5,540 nt of DNA from positions 1-5,540 of the forward strand of contig CAADUS010000216.1 in the NCBI GenBank assembly GCA_900752275.1. The letters run 5' to 3'. A program made the translations under genes and the position numbers. Every line of letters begins with the position of its first letter. Within the stretch, counting starts at the first letter, position 1. Shown piece by piece: positions 1-4,665 of the stretch. The notes under the pieces were generated by a model that saw only the letters and a list, made by a program, of their open reading frames with translations, had not been told where the DNA came from and ran no database searches. The DNA is from an uncultured Collinsella sp. GTDB taxonomy: Bacteria; Actinomycetota; Coriobacteriia; Coriobacteriales; Coriobacteriaceae.

Positions 1-90
1 CACCACGTCGAAGGCCGGGAGCCCTCCCGACAGGAAGCACTCCACCGTCACCTCATATCCGCTGATGCCCGACAGGCCCAGCGAGCGCAC
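1..90 (-). CDS. YifB/ComM-family Mg-chelatase-like AAA+ ATPase, N-terminal fragment (runs off the left edge)
   Basis: Thirty codons read leftward from a GTG at 88-90 to position 1 with no stop. They include GYEVTVECFLSGGLPAFDVV, the start of the ChlI-like N-terminal domain of YifB/ComM proteins, where a V-E-V...SxGLPAFxxVGLPD pattern is usual. E. coli ComM is an AAA+ helicase promoting branch migration in natural transformation; the broader family is poorly characterised. Only the N-terminal strand region is visible; the Walker motifs would lie beyond the window. The reading frame is open upstream of the GTG, but there is no nearby in-frame ATG and no Shine-Dalgarno sequence before the GTG, so the true start is unclear. 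The fragment overlaps the 3' end of the MFS gene in another frame by 38 bp. The residue pattern resembles Firmicutes YifB proteins as I recall them (inference). The family call is fairly secure; the integrity of the 5' end is not. Confidence 0.72.
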   Translation of the reverse strand, partial: MRSLGLSGISGYEVTVECFLSGGLPAFDVV

Positions 91-1207
91 CGCCCGCGAA
101 GCCGATCCAGGCGATACCGGGACCCGAAACCACGGCTCCGCCGATCGCGGTACCCGTGCCGATACCGAGGTTGAACAGGCCCGAGAAGATCGACATGGCA
201 ACGGCCGACGAATCTGCCGGCGTGTGCTTGATGAGCTCGGCCTGAAACGCCACGTTAAAGGCCGTGGCGCAGCAACCCCACAGTGCGCAGACGGCAAGCA
301 CTGTCACGAGCGACGATGCGGCCGGCCCCATGAGCAGCAGGGCCACCGGCACGCCGGAGAGCGTGATAGCAAGGAACGGAAAACGGTGCCCGTCGAACAG
401 GCGGCTGAACAGCCAGCTGCCCACCAAGCCGGAACAGCCAAACGCCGTCAGCGTCATGGTGATGGCGCCCGCATCGACGTGCGCGACCTGCGCCAGGAAG
501 GGCTCGATATAGCTGTAGCTTGCGTAATAGCCGGTCGCCATGAAGACCGTGACTGCGTAGAGCGCGATGAGGAGCGGGTTCTTGAGCAGCTCGGGCAGCT
601 GTTTGACGGTAAAGCCCTCCCCCGCCGGCATGGCCGGGAACACCGCTGCCTGGTAGACGACCGCGATGGCTGAGAGGCCCCCGACCACGGCAAACGTCAT
701 GCGCCAGCCCACGGCCAAGCCAATGGCGCGACCGAGAGGCAGGCCAAAGATCTGCGCGATGGACGAGCCCGTGGCGATCATGCTGATGGCGAGCGCGCCG
801 TGGCGAGTGTCGACCAGGCGCGAGGCCATAATCGAGGCGACTGACCAGAACACGGCATGTGCGCAAGCGACCACCAGGCGCGCGCAGACCAGGATGGGAT
901 AGGTCGGCGCCACAGCGGACAGGAACTGACCGAGCGAGAACACGGCCAGCACGCCCAGCAGCATCCGCTTGAACTCGAAGCGCGAGGCAAACACCATGAG
1001 CGGCAACGACAGCAGCATGACGCCCCAGGCATAGACCGAGATCATGATGCCAGCTTGGGCCTCGGTGAGCGAAAACGATGCAGCGATGTCGGTCAGCAGG
1101 CCGATGGGCATGAACTCCGACGTGTTGAATACGAACGCGCAGCAGGTGAGCCCGATGAGCGGGAGCCACTGCCTGAGCGTGATGCCGTCTTGCTTTGTTT
1201 GAGCCAT
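53..1207 (-). CDS. sotB: SotB-like sugar efflux transporter, MFS DHA1 family, C-terminus apparently truncated
   Basis: This 384-residue, very hydrophobic protein follows E. coli SotB (YdeA, arabinose/IPTG efflux) block by block: FNTSEFMPIGLL at 27-38, CAHAVFWS at 115-122, GLPLGR at 155-160, GWRMTF at 167-172, SYIEPFL at 232-238 and FSGLFNLGIG at 341-350. It is expected to be a 12-helix inner-membrane proton antiporter exporting sugars or related compounds; the substrate cannot be read from sequence. The ATG is supported by GGAGAGG nine bases upstream and by a TGC-TATAAT extended -10 about 40 bases upstream. SotB is about 396 residues. Here similarity runs to about residue 376 (AWIGFAGGALA), after which a short polar tail (GPVGHQRI) replaces the end of helix 12 and the cytoplasmic tail. 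The DNA at that point instead encodes a YifB N-terminus in another frame, so the last 15-20 native residues may be missing. Base composition is clearly more GC-rich than the genes to the right. Confidence 0.88.
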   Translation of the reverse strand: MAQTKQDGITLRQWLPLIGLTCCAFVFNTSEFMPIGLLTDIAASFSLTEAQAGIMISVYAWGVMLLSLPLMVFASRFEFKRMLLGVLAVFSLGQFLSAVAPTYPILVCARLVVACAHAVFWSVASIMASRLVDTRHGALAISMIATGSSIAQIFGLPLGRAIGLAVGWRMTFAVVGGLSAIAVVYQAAVFPAMPAGEGFTVKQLPELLKNPLLIALYAVTVFMATGYYASYSYIEPFLAQVAHVDAGAITMTLTAFGCSGLVGSWLFSRLFDGHRFPFLAITLSGVPVALLLMGPAASSLVTVLAVCALWGCCATAFNVAFQAELIKHTPADSSAVAMSIFSGLFNLGIGTGTAIGGAVVSGPGIAWIGFAGGALAGPVGHQRI

Positions 1208-1214
1208 ATAGGAA

Positions 1215-1223
1215 AACCTCTCC
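1215..1223 (-). promoter_or_regulatory. Shine-Dalgarno sequence of the MFS gene
   Basis: On the minus strand GGAGAGG is followed by TTTTCCTAT and then the ATG at 1205-1207. The match and spacing fix the transporter's start at this ATG. Confidence 0.6.
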
Positions 1224-1244
1224 GATTATCTTGAGCGGTGGGCG

Positions 1245-1253
1245 ATTATAGCA
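1245..1253 (-). promoter_or_regulatory. Extended -10 promoter of the MFS gene
   Basis: Read on the minus strand, this is TGCTATAAT, a perfect -10 hexamer with the TGn extension. It ends about 37 bases before the transporter ATG, which gives a leader of roughly 30 bases. No good -35 hexamer lies 16-18 bases upstream, as is common for extended -10 promoters. The next gene upstream on the same strand ends at 1383, so an independent promoter is sensible here. Confidence 0.6.
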
Positions 1254-1280
1254 ATGAGAAGTCTATAAAATGAGCAACAA

Positions 1281-1319
1281 AAGAATTCTTGGAAAACGAT
1301 TGTTAACAGACGGCGCGCC
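1281..1319. repeat. Three adjacent short perfect palindromes in an intergenic gap
   Basis: AAGAATTCTT (1281-1290), TGTTAACA (1301-1308) and GGCGCGCC (1312-1319) are each their own reverse complement and sit within 39 bases. They lie 30-75 bases upstream of the -10 of the transporter gene and downstream of the membrane-protein gene. They could be regulator-binding sites for the transporter promoter, but they share no common sequence, so chance is a serious alternative. The rest of the 1208-1382 gap holds only the promoter and a small TGCTT-AGA-AAGCA hairpin at 1325-1337. Confidence 0.35.
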
Positions 1320-1382
1320 AATTCTGCTTAGAAAGCAAGGTACGCAGGAACTCAATGTCGAAAACGCGGCTTCATCTTCGGG

Positions 1383-2210
1383 CTATCGCGCCTGCTCGGA
1401 TACGCACAAGGACACCCCCATGAGCACGTCAATTTCGAGCCAACTCGCAACCGCACAATGAACTAGCAAAAGCAGCATATAAGCAAACGCCCCATAATAA
1501 AGTCCCTCATGCACAAGCGCCGTCACTGAAAGTGCCGACGGCAGCGCCGCACTCGAAACTACCCATCCAACAAGAACCTGGATAGCGCAACTTGCAACCA
1601 GGTTCCATGCCACCAGCAGCGTTGCGGGACGCGCGATTTCTCTCCAGGAGGAACGAAGCACCGTGACCGAACGCATGATGTAGCGTGGTGCAAACCGAAT
1701 GCCTCGTAGTCCCCTCTGCTCCACGTCCGCATCTTCAATTAACACGAATACGAACGACGCGGAAAGAAGCGTCACGATTACTGCCACCACAAGCGAGCAC
1801 AACACCCCGAGCTGACTGCTCGCAAGCGAGGCAAAGACTACAATTGCCGATAAAATCAAGTGAACCAAATAAATTAGCAGCGCCCCAGAAATCTGGAGGG
1901 GAACCGTCGAGGCCAAGAGATAAACCGGAGGGGTTCGAGCAGGTTGCACCGTCTCTTTGGACCGGTCGACGGCAAATAATGAAAAAGCCACATTCGATAG
2001 AAGCAGGTTTAAAAAGGCCGCGACCACAGTGCAAATAAGCGTAATGGACGGATTGATATAGGCGAGCTCAGTTGCAACGTTTGATACACCAATTTGAAGC
2101 GCGCTCATAACAAACAAGGGGATATATAACGCCATCGTGCAGCCACTCCGGCATTCCTTCGCCCGATCGCCCGATTCCAGAAAGACATTGAAGTTCTCTC
2201 GCAAGTTCAC
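1383..2210 (-). CDS. Uncharacterised six-helix membrane protein
   Basis: I do not recognise a named family. The 275-residue product has a short charged N-terminus followed by about six hydrophobic segments: residues ~27-45, 53-81, 97-128, 133-158, 193-221 and 228-258. Between helices 4 and 5 lies a basic cytoplasmic-looking loop (160-192) with RGLRGIRFAPRYIMRSVTVL followed by RSSW. A loop of this kind, with an Arg/Ser-Trp pair before a helix, recalls integral-membrane domains of the DUF975/glycerophosphodiesterase-membrane type, but this is only a resemblance. There are no catalytic motifs, ABC signatures or signal-peptidase site. The longest start is a GTG (2208-2210) without a clear Shine-Dalgarno. 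An ATG at residue 26 (2133-2135) has GGAG ten bases upstream and would begin just before helix 1. The gene lies 90 bp downstream of the GH4 gene on the same strand, separated by a stem-loop. A functional link to sugar uptake is not shown. That it is a real gene is supported by its length and coherent hydrophobicity pattern. Confidence 0.7.
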   Translation of the reverse strand: MNLRENFNVFLESGDRAKECRSGCTMALYIPLFVMSALQIGVSNVATELAYINPSITLICTVVAAFLNLLLSNVAFSLFAVDRSKETVQPARTPPVYLLASTVPLQISGALLIYLVHLILSAIVVFASLASSQLGVLCSLVVAVIVTLLSASFVFVLIEDADVEQRGLRGIRFAPRYIMRSVTVLRSSWREIARPATLLVAWNLVASCAIQVLVGWVVSSAALPSALSVTALVHEGLYYGAFAYMLLLLVHCAVASWLEIDVLMGVSLCVSEQAR

Positions 2211-2235
2211 TCTATACCCGTTTTCTTACTAAGCA

Positions 2236-2271
2236 GGGCGAACGGGCGCCAATATAAACGCCGGTCCGCCC
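2236..2271 (-). terminator. Strong stem-loop between the GH4 gene and the membrane-protein gene
   Basis: Segments 2236-2248 and 2259-2271 are inverted repeats: 11 of 13 positions pair on DNA, and 12 of 13 in a minus-strand RNA because one mismatch becomes G-U. The loop is ten AT-rich bases. It begins 30 bases after the GH4 stop codon. The minus-strand RNA downstream is A-rich rather than U-rich, so it is not a classic intrinsic terminator. It may instead be a 3'-end stabiliser, a processing site or a weak attenuator before the next gene. Confidence 0.45.
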
Positions 2272-2300
2272 ATCCATAATTTCTAGTTTTAACGTCCAGA

Positions 2301-3674
2301 CTAGTCTGTCCAGCCGTCGATGTAGTCGCGGTTAAGCTCAAAGTACTGCGCGGCGATATCTTTCGCCAAGGAGTACGAATTAACGAGCGGGTGCATCGCG
2401 AGGCTCTCGACAATGTCGCGCTTCGATCGGTTAACGATGCCACGCGCCACGGTGCGCTCGTAGTACTTGACGCGACGAATCAATTCGAGGTTTCCCGCGG
2501 GCACAGAATCGGCTTCGACGCGATGCGGCACGCAGCCATCGGTGGAGATATCGCACGTTGACTCAATGACATCTGTATCGAGAAGGCCGGGGATGGCGCC
2601 ATTGTTGGGGGTGCACAGGATCATCTGCTGCGTCTTGCCAGAGCGAGCAATATCCATGAAGCGGAGCGCGACACCTGCATATCCGCCAGCATCTTTGCCG
2701 TACACGTCAAACGTCCACGGCTTGTCGCGATGAATACCCGTCTCGGCCGCCATGTAGTTGTTTTCGCGCATTCCGTACCACTTCTCAAAGCACGCGAGGC
2801 CTTTTTCGAAGTCGTTCTCAATATCGATAGATGCAAGCTCGCTCGTCATTTCTCGATTAATTTCTTCGATTAGTTCGCCGCGCGTCTGGGGCGAAGAGAG
2901 AACGTTGGCAACGGCGCGCTCGCGATAGTAGAAATAGTATAGGTACTCATTTGGCACGCATCCGCGATTTAGGACGAGGTCCTTCTCGAAGAACCTAAGA
3001 TCTGTATGAGCATATGCCCCGTCGTCGTGGATCAAGTCGGACATGATGTCCTCGCCGTCAACCGTCACATTGCGGAAGAACGAGAGGTGGTTGAGTCCAT
3101 AGCACTCGCCCTGAACCGATGCGGGATCAGCGCCTTTATACTCGGCAAACTGATGCAACATGCCCGAGGGGGCATCGCAAATGCCATAAGTAAAATCATA
3201 GCCCATATCGCGTAGGGCCTGAGATACGACGCCAGCGGGATTAGTAAAGTTAAACACCTTGACGTCCGGCTTTGCGTACTTCTTGATTAACTCGCAATAC
3301 GAAGCAAGCGCAGGGACGGAGCGCATGGCAAAAGACACGCCGGCTGCGCCAGTCGTCTCTTGGCCAAGAACCCCATGCGAAAGAGCAATGCGCTCATCGC
3401 GAACGCGCATATGGTCCCCACCGACGCGAATCGTCGTGATCACGTAATCGGCGTCCTTAACGGCCTCGACTGCATCGCCCGTCAGTGAAAAATTAAGCGT
3501 GGGGCAAAGCATGCCCGAGACATGGGCGGCAAGGCCACCGTAGATGCGCAGCTTCTCGGGATCATTGTCCATAAACACAAGTTCGTCAATCCCAAGCGAT
3601 GACGCCTGCTGGGCTATGCTCTTTGCCAAAAACATGGAGCGGACGCCACCGCCACCTATGACCGTAAGTTTCAT
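2301..3674 (-). CDS. GH4 NAD+/metal-dependent 6-phospho-glucosidase
   Basis: GH4 enzymes hydrolyse phosphorylated disaccharides in the cytoplasm through an NAD+-assisted oxidation-elimination mechanism needing Mn2+ and a reducing environment. The 457-residue protein has the family's normal length. Its Rossmann start is MKLTVIGGGGVRS with the acidic end of strand 2 at FMDND (34-38). IRVGG (82-86), GQETTGAAG (104-112) and FTNPAG (143-148) are GH4 signatures. Cys166 (ICDAPSG) and His196 (GLNHLSFF) match the metal ligands known in GlvA (Cys171, His202). PNNGAIP and a HPLV...LAKDIAAQYF tail complete the fold. CDxP at the metal site resembles 6-phospho-alpha-glucosidases (CDMP), whereas the C-terminal third reads more like 6-phospho-beta-glucosidases, so the anomer is left open. 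The ATG at 3672-3674 is chosen because it begins exactly at the Rossmann strand with GGGGG eight bases upstream; a longer reading from 3875 adds non-family residues. It is divergent from rpiR and follows the PTS permease on the same strand. Confidence 0.9.
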   Translation of the reverse strand: MKLTVIGGGGVRSMFLAKSIAQQASSLGIDELVFMDNDPEKLRIYGGLAAHVSGMLCPTLNFSLTGDAVEAVKDADYVITTIRVGGDHMRVRDERIALSHGVLGQETTGAAGVSFAMRSVPALASYCELIKKYAKPDVKVFNFTNPAGVVSQALRDMGYDFTYGICDAPSGMLHQFAEYKGADPASVQGECYGLNHLSFFRNVTVDGEDIMSDLIHDDGAYAHTDLRFFEKDLVLNRGCVPNEYLYYFYYRERAVANVLSSPQTRGELIEEINREMTSELASIDIENDFEKGLACFEKWYGMRENNYMAAETGIHRDKPWTFDVYGKDAGGYAGVALRFMDIARSGKTQQMILCTPNNGAIPGLLDTDVIESTCDISTDGCVPHRVEADSVPAGNLELIRRVKYYERTVARGIVNRSKRDIVESLAMHPLVNSYSLAKDIAAQYFELNRDYIDGWTD

Positions 3675-3698
3675 ATCGAAACCCCCAATTAGCACATT

Positions 3699-3706
3699 CA
3701 ATATTG
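3699..3706. promoter_or_regulatory. 8-bp palindrome in the GH4-rpiR divergent region
   Basis: CAATATTG is a perfect palindrome lying 25 bases upstream of the GH4 start codon, between it and the longer palindrome at 3724-3738. It may be a secondary regulator site or part of the GH4 leader. Support is only its symmetry and place. Confidence 0.25.
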
Positions 3707-3723
3707 CATGGTTCGCCTGTGTT

Positions 3724-3738
3724 TGGATATTGTATCCA
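3724..3738. promoter_or_regulatory. Candidate operator palindrome overlapping a -10 of the GH4 gene
   Basis: TGGATATTGTATCCA is a perfect inverted repeat with 6-bp arms and a 3-bp centre, placed between the divergent GH4 and rpiR genes. On the minus strand it contains TACAAT (3729-3734), a 5/6 match to a -10 box, which would start the GH4 transcript near 3722 with a leader of about 47 bases; no good -35 box is visible. On the plus strand TTGCAT (3704-3709) and TATTGT (3728-3733), 18 bases apart, are a weak candidate rpiR promoter. A regulator bound here could control both genes. RpiR-family operators are typically inverted repeats, so the neighbouring regulator is the natural candidate (inference). 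Confidence 0.5.
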
Positions 3739-3746
3739 GCATGGAG

Positions 3747-3840
3747 GGCCGCTTCCCGCCCCGGTTGCAAGGCGGGAAAGGAATTCCCCAAGGAGTTATT
3801 ATTTACGCAACGGAAGCGGCCACACACGTCCGGCGGGAAG
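3747..3840 (+). promoter_or_regulatory. GC-rich repeat leader upstream of rpiR with competing hairpins
   Basis: The segment 3747-3760 (GGCCGCTTCCCGCC) can pair perfectly with three downstream segments. Bases 3753-3760 pair with 3771-3778 (GGCGGGAA, 8 bp, 10-base loop). Bases 3747-3756 pair with 3812-3821 (GGAAGCGGCC, 10 bp). Bases 3752-3760 pair with 3832-3840 (GGCGGGAAG, 9 bp). The last partner overlaps the rpiR Shine-Dalgarno. The three foldings exclude one another. If the rpiR transcript begins near 3740, this is a 5' leader that could expose or hide the ribosome site. The same repeats could instead be DNA-binding half-sites. Confidence 0.4.
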
Positions 3841-3842
3841 GA
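3838..3842 (+). promoter_or_regulatory. Shine-Dalgarno sequence of rpiR
   Basis: AAGGA is followed by seven bases and the ATG at 3850, an ideal spacing. This fixes the intended start of the regulator, although its frame is later broken. The site overlaps the repeat GGCGGGAAG (3832-3840). Confidence 0.65.
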
Positions 3843-3849
3843 AGCACCG

Positions 3850-4603
3850 ATGGTTGATAAAAAGCAGATTTCCAAGCTCTACTCAGCCGCAAAGCTATCC
3901 GAAACCGAGCAAAGCGTACTCGAATACCTACTCAACAATATCGACACCCTCGATGATATTGGCATAAAAACCCGTCGCCATGGCATGCTTTACCAGCATG
4001 ACGACAGTCATCAGGCTTTCGAAAAAGCTCGGCTACCGTGGCTACCGCGAAATGATGTACGATCTCAAGCACCTTCAGCATGTCTCCCGCGAAATGAATC
4101 AATCACTCAAAGACAGTAGCGTCCACTTCGTATGTCACACCGGAGATGTAGACGTATTCATCGCCGCACTGCATCGCAACAGAATGATCGGAGTAAACGG
4201 AGAGGGCTTCTCACGCATCGTTGCGCAGTACATGGCGACTAAGCTCGTTGGACTTGGCTTTTTGGCCGTCATACAGGACTTCCTAGAAACCGATCAGTTT
4301 GTCGAATCCAACCGAAATACGCTCAGCTGCATGATGCTCATATCCAAATCGGGCCAGACAGAAGCCATCCTGGAAACCGCAAGGGCATGCCACGACGCGG
4401 GCATTACGACCCTCGCGTTTACCGGCAACGAAGACAGCGAGCTCGCCAAGACGGCAGACGCGATCTTTACGATACATGACGATCACCCAATGGATCTTAA
4501 GAACGTTAAGCCTAACTGCTTTACCGGAAGTTGTATTCTCGCATTCGAAGAACTATTGAGTATCTGCCTTGACAATCTAAAACAAGAAGGCCTGGCCCCC
4601 TAA
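3850..4603 (+). pseudogene. RpiR/MurR-family HTH-SIS sugar-phosphate-responsive regulator, split by a one-base frameshift
   Basis: RpiR-family proteins bind DNA through an N-terminal HTH and sense phosphosugars through a C-terminal SIS domain. From the ATG with its good Shine-Dalgarno the frame reads LSETEQSVLEYLLNNIDTLD, typical of HTH_6. After Thr41 it passes into nonsense and stops at 4117-4119, about 90 residues. Ignoring one base in the A5C3 run at 3966-3973 restores DIGIKT-VAMACFTSMTTVIRL followed by SKKLGYRGYREMMYDL, a textbook recognition helix. The frame then stays open to TAA at 4601-4603, giving 250 residues, normal for the family. The SIS domain spans about residues 100-230, with ISKSGQTE at ~164-171 and LAFTGNEDSELAKTADAIF after it. 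The second frame has an internal ATG at 3980, but it lacks a Shine-Dalgarno and would drop half the HTH. As written no functional regulator is made; sequencing error, a recent mutation or a reversible run-length change are all possible. Position between GH4 and the PTS gene suggests it governed them. Confidence 0.88.
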
Positions 4604-4630
4604 ATCATGCGATAGGAAGCCAAGCCCTGG

Positions 4631-4647
4631 AATTGCGCTATGCAATT
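4631..4647. terminator. Small inverted repeat between convergent rpiR and PTS genes
   Basis: AATTGC (4631-4636) and GCAATT (4642-4647) form a 6-bp stem with a five-base loop in the 62-bp space between the two convergent 3' ends. It could act in both directions. The stem is AT-rich and no strong U-run follows on either strand, so it is at best a weak terminator. Confidence 0.25.
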
Positions 4648-4665
4648 GAAAGCCACTTGCGCGTT

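Noticed and set aside
65..673. Long open frame on the plus strand, 202 codons
   Set aside because: It lies antisense to the transporter gene and encodes a low-complexity, Arg/Glu/His-rich product typical of the opposite strand of GC-rich DNA; no family resemblance.
1270..1461. 63-codon plus-strand frame in the intergenic gap
   Set aside because: It has no convincing Shine-Dalgarno, an unremarkable composition, and runs into the 3' end of the membrane-protein gene.
1685..2038. 117-codon plus-strand frame
   Set aside because: Antisense to the membrane-protein gene; Pro/Arg/Ser-rich with no recognisable motif.
3675..3875. Longer GH4 start at 3875
   Set aside because: The extra 67 residues do not belong to the GH4 fold and would span the operator palindrome; the Rossmann strand begins at the ATG at 3674.
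3966..3976. Programmed ribosomal frameshift in rpiR
   Set aside because: The required shift is +1, there is no rare-codon or stop pause at the site, no upstream Shine-Dalgarno-like stimulator, and I know of no precedent in RpiR regulators. A mutation or error is simpler.
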